Shown piece by piece: positions 1 to 7,033 of a stretch of DNA of 12,865 bases. Origin of the DNA: Alphaproteobacteria bacterium (GTDB lineage: Bacteria; Pseudomonadota; Alphaproteobacteria; JAEULC01); assembly GCA_020851015.1 (NCBI GenBank), contig JADZDN010000138.1:1-12865 (forward strand), given 5' to 3'. The stretch's first letter is position 1. Each line of letters begins with the position of its first letter. The notes beneath the pieces were generated by a model that saw only the letters and a list, made by a program, of their open reading frames with translations, did no database searches and was not told the origin of the DNA. Made by a program: the position numbers and the translations under genes.

Positions 1-196
1 GCCCGAGGATCGCGCGCGTGCCGGGCGACAGGGTGAACAGCTTGTCCTTGGTGAGATCGAGCCGCGCGCCGGTCAGGAGCCCCTGGGCCAGCACGTTGAC
101 GGCGACGAACAGGATCGCCGACAGGCCGAGCGCGATCAGCGAATTGCGGCGGCGCAGCAGCGCGGTGCGGTTGACCGGTGCGGAAGGGTCGGCCAT
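1..196 (-). CDS. GldG-family ABC auxiliary protein (N-terminal part, runs off window)
   Basis: The 65 visible codons begin at the ATG at 196, just after the GldF-like gene ends, with a G-rich ribosome-binding stretch overlapping that gene's end. The N-terminus is a short positively charged stretch (RRRNS) followed by one hydrophobic helix, about residues 20-38. The conserved entry motif RLDLTKDKLFTLSPGTRAIL follows. That motif is typical of the GldG/ABC_transp_aux family, membrane-anchored proteins with a large periplasmic domain that accompany ABC-2 exporters. Order and spacing (ATPase, permease, then this gene) match the usual GldA-GldF-GldG arrangement. In many proteobacteria a DUF4340 gene comes next, but that would lie outside this window. 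The family call is seen in the sequence; the transported substrate is unknown. Confidence 0.85.
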   Translation of the reverse strand, partial: MADPSAPVNRTALLRRRNSLIALGLSAILFVAVNVLAQGLLTGARLDLTKDKLFTLSPGTRAILG

Positions 197-201
197 CGCG
201 C

Positions 202-936
202 TCAGCCCCCCTTCTTCCATTCGACGATCACGACGTTGGCGTAGAGGCAGAACGCCACCAGCGAGCCGAAGAAGACCGCGTCGCGCAGGTCGATGACGCC
301 GCGCGTGATCGCCTGGTAATGCGTCATGAAGCTGAACGACGCGATCGTGTCGACCATCAGCCGCGGCGCCCAGCCGGAGAAGAAGTTGAGCACGACCGAG
401 GTGCCGCTGACCGTGAAGAGGAAGCACACCGCACAGGCCACGACGAAGGCGATCACCTGGTTGCGCGTCAGCGCCGACAGGCACACGCCGATCGCCAGGT
501 ACGCGCCCGCCAGCACGAAGCTGCCCATGTAGCCGGCCAGGATCGCGCCGTTGTCGGGCGAGCCCAGGTAGTTGACCGTGATCCAGAACGGAAAGGTCAG
601 CGCCAGCGCCCCGCCGGCGAAGGCCCAGGCCGCGAGGTATTTCGCGATCACCGCGCCGGTCAGCGAAACCGGCAGCGTCAAGAGCAGCTCGATCGTGCCG
701 CTGCGCCGCTCCTCGGCCCAAAGCCGCATGCCGATCGCCGGGATCAGGAACAAATAGAGCCAGGGATGGAACATGAAGAAGGGCTCGAGGTCGGCCTGGC
801 CGCGGGCGAAGAAGTTGCCCAGGAAGAACGTCACCGCGCCGGCCAGCACCAGGAAGATGACGATGAACACATAGGCGAGCGGCGTGGCGAAATAGGCGGC
901 GAACTCGCGCCGGAAGACCGCCAGGGTCTCACGCAT
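202..936 (-). CDS. GldF-like ABC-2 permease
   Basis: This 244-residue integral membrane protein has about six hydrophobic segments, near residues 18-40, 58-72, 100-122, 134-154, 162-180 and 222-241. The segment GMRLWAEERRSGTIELLLTLP lies between the second and third helices. It is the hallmark cytoplasmic coupling element of ABC-2 permeases of the GldF/NosY type. The protein should form the membrane channel with the ATPase encoded just upstream. The ATG at 936 lies inside the last codons of the ATPase gene (8-base overlap) and is preceded by AAGGAG about 8 bases upstream, so translational coupling is likely. The GldG-like gene starts 5 bases after its stop. Although GldAFG is named after gliding motility, this set is widespread in non-gliding proteobacteria, so a motility role should not be assumed. 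Confidence 0.9.
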   Translation of the reverse strand: MRETLAVFRREFAAYFATPLAYVFIVIFLVLAGAVTFFLGNFFARGQADLEPFFMFHPWLYLFLIPAIGMRLWAEERRSGTIELLLTLPVSLTGAVIAKYLAAWAFAGGALALTFPFWITVNYLGSPDNGAILAGYMGSFVLAGAYLAIGVCLSALTRNQVIAFVVACAVCFLFTVSGTSVVLNFFSGWAPRLMVDTIASFSFMTHYQAITRGVIDLRDAVFFGSLVAFCLYANVVIVEWKKGG

Positions 937-1897
937 GGGCCTGCTCCTTGCCCTTCGCGGTCGTGATGGCGCGGAAGACGTCGTCGAGCTTGCCGCGCTC
1001 GACGTGGAACTCGCTGATCGGCCAATCCTTGTCGGCGCACAGGCCGCGCAGCGTCTGGGCGATCTCCTGGCCGCGCTTGGGCACGGCGATCAGCCGCACG
1101 CGGCCGTCGATCGCCTCGCCCGTCTCGACATCCTCGACCCCTGCCAATGCCCTGATCGCGGCGGTCGCCTCGGCCGTCTTCGCGGCCGGCAAAATGACCG
1201 ACACGGCGTTGTGGTGGCGCGACAGCGCCTCGTACTCCGCCGGCGTGCCGTCGGCGACCAGGCGCCCGCCGGCGATCACCACGGCGCGCGTACACACGGC
1301 GTCGACCTCCTCGAGGATGTGGGTCGAGATCACGATCGCCTTCTCCGGCGCCATGGCGCGGATCAGGCCGCGCACCTCGTGCTTCTGGTTGGGATCGAGC
1401 CCGTCGGTCGGCTCGTCGAGGACCAGCACCTCGGGATCGTGCAGCAGCGCCTGAGCCAGGCCCACGCGGCGCTTGAAGCCCTTGGAGAGGGTCTCGATCG
1501 GCTGGTAGAGCACCGAGGCGAGCTGGGTCAATTCGACGGCGCGGCCGATGCGCGCCGCGCGCTCGCCCGCCGCGATGCCGCGCACGTCGGCGCAGAAGCG
1601 CAGGAACCCCTCGGCGGTCATGTCGGGATAGGCGGGCGCGCCTTCGGGCAGGTAGCCGAGGCGGCGCTTGACCTCGATCGGATGCTCGACCACGTCGAAG
1701 CCGCAAACCCTGGCCGTGCCGCTGGTGGGCGAAAGGAAGCCCGCGACCATCTTCATCGTGGTCGACTTGCCCGCGCCGTTGGGGCCGAGGAAACCCAGCA
1801 CATCGCCGCGCGCGACCTTCAGGGACATTCCGTCCACCGCGACGATCGCGCCGAAACGCTTGCCGAGGTTGTCGATCTCGATCATCGGCTCAGCCAT
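929..1897 (-). CDS. ABC-2 exporter ATP-binding protein, GldA-like
   Basis: This 322-residue cytoplasmic ATPase powers the GldF-like permease encoded next to it. All nucleotide-binding motifs are present: Walker A GPNGAGKST at 38-46, a YLPE-type Q-loop region at 82-85 (Glu in place of Gln, common in ABC-2 exporters), signature LSKGF at 137-141, Walker B LVLDEPTDGLD at 158-168, and the switch His193. Residues from about 220 onward form a C-terminal extension of the kind seen in multidrug and Gld-type ATPases. The ATG at 1897 gives a standard N-terminus (MIEIDNLGKRFG) and nothing upstream extends it convincingly. It is the first gene of the operon and is preceded by a relatively AT-rich 123-base gap with a possible promoter. 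Exporter type is clear; the substrate cannot be read from sequence. Confidence 0.93.
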   Translation of the reverse strand: MAEPMIEIDNLGKRFGAIVAVDGMSLKVARGDVLGFLGPNGAGKSTTMKMVAGFLSPTSGTARVCGFDVVEHPIEVKRRLGYLPEGAPAYPDMTAEGFLRFCADVRGIAAGERAARIGRAVELTQLASVLYQPIETLSKGFKRRVGLAQALLHDPEVLVLDEPTDGLDPNQKHEVRGLIRAMAPEKAIVISTHILEEVDAVCTRAVVIAGGRLVADGTPAEYEALSRHHNAVSVILPAAKTAEATAAIRALAGVEDVETGEAIDGRVRLIAVPKRGQEIAQTLRGLCADKDWPISEFHVERGKLDDVFRAITTAKGKEQAHA

Positions 1898-1955
1898 GCC
1901 GAAACCCGTTCCCCGATCGTTCTCGCATTACGCCGCTTCCCGCCGAAGCGACGGT

Positions 1956-1983
1956 GATTTAGTCCCCCGGACGGGAATTGCAA
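1956..1983 (-). promoter_or_regulatory. Candidate promoter of the Gld-type operon
   Basis: On the minus strand TTGCAA (1978-1983) is followed after 16 bases by TAAATC (1956-1961), in the most AT-rich patch of an otherwise GC-rich region. Transcription would begin about 50 bases before the ATPase start codon. The match to a sigma-70 consensus is partial (4 of 6 and 3 of 6), so this rests mainly on position and base composition. Confidence 0.3.
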
Positions 1984-1998
1984 GTGTAATCGATTTAA

Positions 1999-2014
1999 TC
2001 CGGCACGGGCCGGA
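1999..2014 (-). terminator. Candidate intrinsic terminator after the CHAT gene
   Basis: Read on the minus strand, TCCGGC and GCCGGA form a perfect 6-base-pair GC-rich stem with loop CCGT. It starts 6 bases beyond the CHAT protease stop codon and is followed by ATTAAAT. The trailing T-tract is broken, so termination efficiency may be modest. Its position between the CHAT gene and the next operon supports the call. Confidence 0.45.
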
Positions 2015-2020
2015 CGCGGG

Positions 2021-4324
2021 TCAGCGCCAGTCGCCCGCCAGCATGAAACCGGCCCACAGGATCGGCCGGTCGCGGTATTGGCGCAGCAGGTCGAGTTGCG
2101 CCTGGCGCAGCGCCGCCATCGCCGGACGCGTTGCGACGAGTTCATAGAACCGCGCCATCAGCGCCGCGGTCGCCTCGTCCTCCACCGGCCAAAGGCTGAC
2201 CAGCAATCCGCGCGCGCCGGCCGCCATGATGGTGCGCTGGAAGCCCCAGAACTCGTTGCCGCGGCCGACCTTGCCCAATCCCGTCTCGCAGGCGCTGAGC
2301 GCGATCAGCCGCGCCCGGCGCAGGTCGATCGAATAGAAGTCGCGCGCGGTCATCGCGGCCTGCGTGCCGTTGCCCGCGAGGTAGAGCGGCGAGGCGAGCG
2401 GGTCGAGCGCGTCCACCGTGGCGTGCGCCGCGATGTGGACCAGGCGCCGGCCCGGCGCCTCGGCCGCCAGGCGCTCGCGCGTCGCCTGGCCGCGGGTGTA
2501 GAGCACGGCGTCGTTGAGCCGCTGGGCGATCGCCGCCGCCTCGCGCCCCGCGGCCGGCAGGTCGTAGGCGGCATCGCCGAGATCGGGATCGCCCATCACC
2601 AGCGCGCCGCCGCGCGCCGCCGGCGCCGCACGCACCAGGGCCGCCAGCGCGTTGAGCGAGGGCAGGCTGGCCACCGCGCGCCGCTCGACCAGCCAGGACT
2701 TGCCGTCATGAAGCGCGCCGAACGGCAGCAGGTAGAGCACGTCGTGCGCGACCGCCAGCATCGGCTCGTCGGGCCCGAGGCCAAGCGGCGCCACCAGCGC
2801 GGCGTTGAGCGCCGCGGCGCGCGGCGCAACGTCGCGCGCGTCGCCGCGGATCGCCTCCAGCAGCTCGGCGATCCGTGGACCAAGCACGCGCCGGCCCGCC
2901 GGCAGCACGACCTGGCGGATCTCGCCGGCGCGCAGCGTCCAGGCGATGCTGCGCTCCGCGAGGACGTGGTAGACCACGACGACCGCGTCGCGCGGCAGGG
3001 ATGGACGCAGCGCCGCGAGCGGTTCGGCCGCCGCGACGCGATCGACGAAGGTCAGGCCCGCGCCGGCGGTTTGCACGCGGCCGATCAGGAGGTCCAGCAG
3101 CGCCCGCGACCGGCTGCGTTCGCTCAGGTCGAGCGCCTGCTCCGCGTTGCCGGCATCGGCCGCGGCGGCGACGGCATCGTCGAAGATATCCTGCGCCGAG
3201 CCGAAGAAGCCCGACTTGAATTCCTCGCTGCGGAAGCGCCCGCGCACGCCCTCGGCGGATTGCGCCGCCTCGACAAAGGACGCCAGCGCGGCGCCCTTGT
3301 CTCCGCCCGCGCGCTGCGCCCGGCCGAGCCCGTGCAGCGACCACATCCGCACAGAGGCGTCGTCGCCGGCGGCATCGGCCGCGGCCTTGAACCGCGCGGC
3401 GGCGCGCGCCGGATCGCCCTGCTTCAGCGCGACCTCGGCTTCCGCGCGCTGCAAGCCAGGCAGCAGCGCCGGCGGCGCATCGCGGCGCGCGTCGGCGAGC
3501 AACTGCGCCGCGCGCGGCGCCTGACCCTGCGCCAGCTCGGCCTGCGCCAGCGCGACCGTGTACCAGGGCTTGAGCGCGCTCCTGCCCAGCTTCGCCAGGG
3601 CCTGGCGATCAAGCGTCGCCGCCTCGGCGGCGCGACTCTGACGCAACGCCACGTCGCCCTTCACCTTCAGCGCCGGCGCGTGCAGCGCCTCGCTTGCGCG
3701 CGCATCCTTCAGCTGGGCGGCGAAATGCAGCGTCTCGTCGGCCCAGCGCTGCGCCTGGTCGAGCGCGCCCGCCAGGCTGTAGGCATAGGCGAGATTGCGG
3801 GCGGCGTGCGCCAGCAGGGTCTTGTCGCCGGACTGCTGGCCCAGGAACAGCGCCATGCTCGCCGCCTGGATCGCGGCGCGGTATTCGCCGCGATCGGCAA
3901 GCGCGCCGGACGCGCTGCAATAGCTGACGGCGGCGAGCGGCTGCGCCTCGACCGCGAGCAGCGCGCGGCCCTCGGCGGCGATGCGGACCACGGCATCGGC
4001 TTCGCCCACGGCTTGCGCTGCCCCTGGGCTGTTCGCCGCGGGCGCGGCCGGCCGGCGCGAGGCGGCCTGGTCGCCCGTGCAGCGCCCGTCGCCGTCGCCC
4101 GCCGCCGCGATGGCGGCGACCGGCACCGCGACCGGCGCTGGCGGCACGGCGCTGGGCGTTGTCGCGCCTCGCGGCGCCGCCGGCGTCGCGGGCGCGGCGG
4201 GCGCGGTGTCGTCCTCGCCGGCAGAGCTGTCGGCATTGCCGACGCCCGCGGAGGCGCCCGGCGCGGCCAACGCCAGGGCCAGCGCGAGCGCGACGCTAGA
4301 AGCCGTACTGCGGATAGAGATCAT
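2021..4324 (-). CDS. Exported TPR-CHAT domain protein (caspase-like protease)
   Basis: This predicted clan CD cysteine protease has 767 residues from the ATG at 4324. That start was chosen because it gives a clear Sec signal peptide (MISIRST, then an Ala/Leu core, cleavage near APGASA at 26). A start 51 bases upstream would bury it. Residues about 27-95 are an Ala/Pro/Gly-rich linker. Helical repeats of TPR type fill about 110-400 (for example LAHAARNLAYAYSLAGALDQA). The CHAT domain spans about 460-767, with LLPFGALHD, catalytic His634 in HIAAHA and Cys679 in SACETG, so the dyad is intact. The start overlaps the serine hydrolase gene by 29 bases, implying co-translation. The domain call is firm. 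Substrate and periplasmic location are inferred. No clear Shine-Dalgarno precedes the chosen start, which fits coupling but leaves the start uncertain. Confidence 0.85.
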   Translation of the reverse strand: MISIRSTASSVALALALALAAPGASAGVGNADSSAGEDDTAPAAPATPAAPRGATTPSAVPPAPVAVPVAAIAAAGDGDGRCTGDQAASRRPAAPAANSPGAAQAVGEADAVVRIAAEGRALLAVEAQPLAAVSYCSASGALADRGEYRAAIQAASMALFLGQQSGDKTLLAHAARNLAYAYSLAGALDQAQRWADETLHFAAQLKDARASEALHAPALKVKGDVALRQSRAAEAATLDRQALAKLGRSALKPWYTVALAQAELAQGQAPRAAQLLADARRDAPPALLPGLQRAEAEVALKQGDPARAAARFKAAADAAGDDASVRMWSLHGLGRAQRAGGDKGAALASFVEAAQSAEGVRGRFRSEEFKSGFFGSAQDIFDDAVAAAADAGNAEQALDLSERSRSRALLDLLIGRVQTAGAGLTFVDRVAAAEPLAALRPSLPRDAVVVVYHVLAERSIAWTLRAGEIRQVVLPAGRRVLGPRIAELLEAIRGDARDVAPRAAALNAALVAPLGLGPDEPMLAVAHDVLYLLPFGALHDGKSWLVERRAVASLPSLNALAALVRAAPAARGGALVMGDPDLGDAAYDLPAAGREAAAIAQRLNDAVLYTRGQATRERLAAEAPGRRLVHIAAHATVDALDPLASPLYLAGNGTQAAMTARDFYSIDLRRARLIALSACETGLGKVGRGNEFWGFQRTIMAAGARGLLVSLWPVEDEATAALMARFYELVATRPAMAALRQAQLDLLRQYRDRPILWAGFMLAGDWR

Positions 4325-5423
4325 GCGCCGGCCAGTCGGTGACGGCCCGCAAGGCGACCCACAGGTCGCGGTCAAGCCCGGTCAGTCCCTGGAAGTTCAA
4401 CGCCGGGCGGACCGCCCAGACCATCGAGATGGTGGGCCCATGCGTGGCGAAGGTGACGAGCTGCTGTTCCTTCGGCCCGAACTGGTTGCGGCCGGTGTGG
4501 AACCAGATGTGGCTGCCCGGGCGGAATTCCTGGATGCAGATGCCGTAGGTGTAGTAGCTGCGCCGCTGCTCGTTGATGAAGGCCGGCGTCGGCGCGAACA
4601 CCTGCCGGCGCATCGCGGGCGTCAGCACGCGCGTATCGTCGGGCTCGTAGGCCGCCCACATCTTCATCACCTCGGCCGGCGTCATCTGCCAGCCCGACAC
4701 GCTGTCGACGTAGCGCCGGTCCGGCTCGATCGTCGGCAGCGGCAGCCCGGCCGGCTTGAACACGGAATCGCGGCAATAGTCCTCGTAGCTCCTGCCGCTC
4801 GCCGCCTCGACGATCAGGCCCAGGATCACGTAGCCGGCATTCGAGTAGATGTACTGCGCGCCGGGCGGCGCATCGAGGTTGCGTTTGAGGATGCTCGGCA
4901 GCACGTCTTCCTTGCGCCAGGAGCGCGGGTCGCGTTCGCGCCCCTTGGGCGGCACGAACCGGTCCTTGCCCAGGATCACCGGATCGTCCTCGCGCTCGTT
5001 GCTGGCGAAGCCGCCCATATGGATCATCGTCTGGCGCACGGTGACATCGGGCACGCGACTGTCCGCCGGCGGACCGTGCTTCTGCAACGCCGCGCCGATG
5101 TAGCGGGAGATCGGCTGGTCGAGGTCCAGCTTGCCCTCGGCCACGAGCTTCGCGACGGCGAGGCCGGTAATGGATTTCGACAGGCTGAAGACGCGGTAGC
5201 GGTTCTTGGGGTCCATGCCGCCGAAGCCGGCGGCGTGCACCAGCCGGCGGTCCTTGACCACGGCGATCATCCCCGACCCGCCAGGCTTTGCCGCCTGGGC
5301 CGCGATCACGGCATCGACCGCGGCGAAGGGATTGTCGTCTGCCAGGGCGCCGGCACGGGGCAGCGCGAGCGTGGCGCCCGCGCCGAGCATGCCGGAACAG
5401 AGATCGCGGCGCGACAAACGCAT
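4296..5423 (-). CDS. Tat-exported serine hydrolase, beta-lactamase/esterase (class C-like) family
   Basis: This 375-residue protein has the serine beta-lactamase/DD-peptidase fold (Beta-lactamase, PF00144 type). The nucleophile motif SLSK places Ser80 and Lys83. The second motif is Tyr193-Ser-Asn195 in YIYSNAGYV, and HTG at 309-311 takes the place of KTG. An HxG third motif is common in the esterase and peptidase members and less typical of true beta-lactamases, so an esterase or D-amino-acid-bond hydrolase is more likely than antibiotic resistance. The N-terminus (SRRDLC, a weakly hydrophobic core, then AGALADD) is a Tat-type signal, so folded export to the periplasm is expected. GGGAGGA lies about 6 bases before the ATG. 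It is the first gene of a pair with the CHAT protease, which it overlaps by 29 bases. Confidence 0.88.
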   Translation of the reverse strand: MRLSRRDLCSGMLGAGATLALPRAGALADDNPFAAVDAVIAAQAAKPGGSGMIAVVKDRRLVHAAGFGGMDPKNRYRVFSLSKSITGLAVAKLVAEGKLDLDQPISRYIGAALQKHGPPADSRVPDVTVRQTMIHMGGFASNEREDDPVILGKDRFVPPKGRERDPRSWRKEDVLPSILKRNLDAPPGAQYIYSNAGYVILGLIVEAASGRSYEDYCRDSVFKPAGLPLPTIEPDRRYVDSVSGWQMTPAEVMKMWAAYEPDDTRVLTPAMRRQVFAPTPAFINEQRRSYYTYGICIQEFRPGSHIWFHTGRNQFGPKEQQLVTFATHGPTISMVWAVRPALNFQGLTGLDRDLWVALRAVTDWPAHDLYPQYGF

Positions 5424-5452
5424 CCGATCCTCCCTGGGCGGGCGGTGGAGGG

Positions 5453-5480
5453 ATCATTGCACGATGCCGGTCCAAGTCAA
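5453..5480 (-). promoter_or_regulatory. Candidate sigma-70 promoter of the hydrolase-CHAT pair
   Basis: On the minus strand TTGACT (5475-5480) is followed after 16 bases by AATGAT (5453-5458), matching 5 of 6 and 4 of 6 consensus positions. It sits in the 80-base gap before the serine hydrolase and would give a leader of roughly 25 bases carrying its strong ribosome-binding site. This is the best promoter match in the window. Confidence 0.45.
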
Positions 5481-5503
5481 TGCGCGGGCGCGAAGGCGAA
5501 TGC

Positions 5504-6094
5504 CTATTTGTCCGCCTTCCCGTCCTTGTAGTAGCCCACCGTGTCCCCCTGGAGCGTGACCCCCAAGCCGTTGAGCAGCCGGTTGGCGTAGTTGAAATAG
5601 GCGCAGACCTGGTTGACCTCGAGGATCTCCTCGTCGGTGCCGCCGGCGTCGCGGATCGCCTTGATGTCGCTCTCGGCCATGTCCTGTGGCCGCGCCGTCA
5701 GCTTGCCGGCGTAGCGCAGCAGCGCCAGTTCCTTGCCCTCGAACACCTTCTCCGGCTTGCCCTCGGCGAAGGCCTGGCGCATGCGCTCGGCCTTGGCGTC
5801 GTCGCCCATCAGCACGCGGGCGTTGTGATAGTGGTTGGCGAAGCTGTAGTCGCACTGGTTGATCATGCTGGTGTAGGTGCCGACGGCCTCGAGGAACCAC
5901 AGCTTCAGGCTGTTGTCCTTGCAATGCAGCGCCGCCTTGTAGAGCACGTAGTGCCCGTCCATCGTCTCGGGCCGGATGCTGTGCACCCTCATGACGTTGT
6001 CGACCGTGCCATGCGGCGTCTTGACCTTGTCGTACATCGCCTTCAGGCGGCCGGTCGCCTTGTCGAGCGGGATCATGCGTATCCAGGCGGACAT
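5504..6094 (-). CDS. Carboxymuconolactone decarboxylase/AhpD-fold protein with CxxS site
   Basis: This 196-residue, probably cytoplasmic, all-helical protein of the AhpD/CMD superfamily contains the segment LWFLEAVGTYTSMINQCDYS. It places Glu69, Cys81, Ser84 and His88 with the same spacing as the AhpD active site Glu-x11-Cys-x2-Cys-x3-His. Ser84 replaces the second cysteine, so a CxxC disulfide relay is not possible at this site. The protein may have lost peroxidase activity or use another mechanism. The reading frame stays open far upstream through the neighbouring permease, but the ATG at 6094 is preferred. GGAG precedes it by about 6 bases, and homology-like sequence (MSAWIRMIPLDKATG) begins there. 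It follows the permease stop by 20 bases and is the last gene of the five-gene operon. Confidence 0.82.
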   Translation of the reverse strand: MSAWIRMIPLDKATGRLKAMYDKVKTPHGTVDNVMRVHSIRPETMDGHYVLYKAALHCKDNSLKLWFLEAVGTYTSMINQCDYSFANHYHNARVLMGDDAKAERMRQAFAEGKPEKVFEGKELALLRYAGKLTARPQDMAESDIKAIRDAGGTDEEILEVNQVCAYFNYANRLLNGLGVTLQGDTVGYYKDGKADK

Positions 6095-6114
6095 CGTTGC
6101 TCCGTTGCTTGGGG

Positions 6115-7014
6115 CTAGTGGGCCGGCGCGGCGGCGCCGCGTTCGAGCCGGTTGAAGGCCAGCGACAGCAGCGCGCTGACCGCGAAATAGAGCAGGGCGA
6201 CCAGGATCCAGATCTCGAACACCCGGCCGCTGGTGACCGCGACCTCGGTCGCGATGAAGGTCAGCTCCTGGATCGAGATCAAGGAGACGATCGAGGAAGT
6301 CTTGATCAGCATGATGAACTGGCCGGCGAGCGCGGGCAGGATGCGGCGGAACGCCTGCGGCAGGATCACCAGGCGCATGCGCTTGAGGCGCGTCAGGCCC
6401 AGGCTGTCGCCCGCCTCCCACTGGCCCTTGTCGATCGACAGGATGCCCGCGCGCACGATCTCGGTGATGTAGGCGCCCTCGAACATGACCAGGCAGAACA
6501 GCCCGCTGAGAAAATTCGCCAGCAGCCGGCGGTCGCCGAACGCGAGCTCGATCAGGCTGGCCAGCGCGGGCGAGCTGGTGGCGGCGAGGCGGTCGAGCCC
6601 GAGGAGCGGGACGATCTGGCTGGAGAGGAAGAAGTAGAAGATGAAGATGAAGACGAGCGGCGGCATGTTGCGCACCAGCTCGACATAGAGGCCGGCGACC
6701 AGGCGCGGGAACAGCCGCTTGCTGGTCCGCGCCAGGCCGAAGACGAGCCCCACCAGCGCCGCGAGGACGATCCCGAACAGGGCGAGGCGCAGCGTGGTCA
6801 GGAAGCCCTTGAGCAGCAGCCCCAGCGCCCATTCGCCGGTCCGGGGATCGATGCGCAGCAGATAGACCCACACGCCGGACCAGTTCCAGCGGTAGTGCAG
6901 GACCGCGTCGACGCGATAGACGACGAAGGCGGCGGCGGCCGCGAGGACCGCCAGCACGCCCACGTCGATCCAGCCGAAGCGGGGCTTGGTAGAGCCCGGT
7001 ACGCGCCCTGCCAC
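6115..7014 (-). CDS. Polar amino-acid ABC importer permease (HisM/GltJ type), second of two
   Basis: This 299-residue inner-membrane permease starts with GTG at 7014. No in-frame ATG fits better, and a G-rich run lies just upstream. The N-terminal helix (about 17-34) is followed by a periplasmic segment with YRWNWSGVWVYL and then the core transport domain. The ATPase-docking EAA loop lies at about 200-221 (EAGDSLGLTR...ILPQAF), and VELVRNMPPLVFIFIFYF is the typical early core motif. It aligns by eye with the other permease in this operon over its whole length, so the two probably form a heterodimer. It begins 19 bases after the binding-protein gene. It could be assigned to glutamate/aspartate, histidine or general amino-acid subfamilies; the sequence alone does not decide. 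Confidence 0.88.
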   Translation of the reverse strand: MAGRVPGSTKPRFGWIDVGVLAVLAAAAAFVVYRVDAVLHYRWNWSGVWVYLLRIDPRTGEWALGLLLKGFLTTLRLALFGIVLAALVGLVFGLARTSKRLFPRLVAGLYVELVRNMPPLVFIFIFYFFLSSQIVPLLGLDRLAATSSPALASLIELAFGDRRLLANFLSGLFCLVMFEGAYITEIVRAGILSIDKGQWEAGDSLGLTRLKRMRLVILPQAFRRILPALAGQFIMLIKTSSIVSLISIQELTFIATEVAVTSGRVFEIWILVALLYFAVSALLSLAFNRLERGAAAPAH

Positions 7015-7033
7015 GGCCCCCGCCCGCGCGCGC

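Noticed and set aside
1..1897. Gliding motility locus
   Set aside because: The GldA/F/G names reflect family homology only. These exporters occur widely in non-gliding bacteria and no other gliding genes are seen.
2021..4324. TPR-CHAT protein as part of a type III-E CRISPR (craspase-like) or gasdermin defence system
   Set aside because: No CRISPR array, gRAMP effector or gasdermin-like gene is present. The protein carries a signal peptide and is paired with a serine hydrolase.
2078..4342. A 754-codon open frame on the plus strand antisense to the CHAT gene
   Set aside because: Its product is Arg/Gly/His-rich with no recognisable domain. It is the expected mirror of a GC-rich gene with third-position bias, and the opposite frame has an intact CHAT dyad.
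4296..5423. Antibiotic-resistance beta-lactamase
   Set aside because: The third motif is HTG rather than KTG and the sequence reads like the broad esterase/peptidase branch. There is no linked resistance or mobile element.
5493..5506. Small AGGC-GAAT-GCCT hairpin as terminator of the five-gene operon
   Set aside because: It has only four base pairs, overlaps the stop codon region and has no following T-tract.
6095..6871. Open frame continuing upstream of the AhpD-like gene through the permease, suggesting a fusion
   Set aside because: The extension is out of frame with the real permease and Arg/Pro/Ala-rich. The ATG at 6094 has a good ribosome-binding site and starts the conserved sequence.
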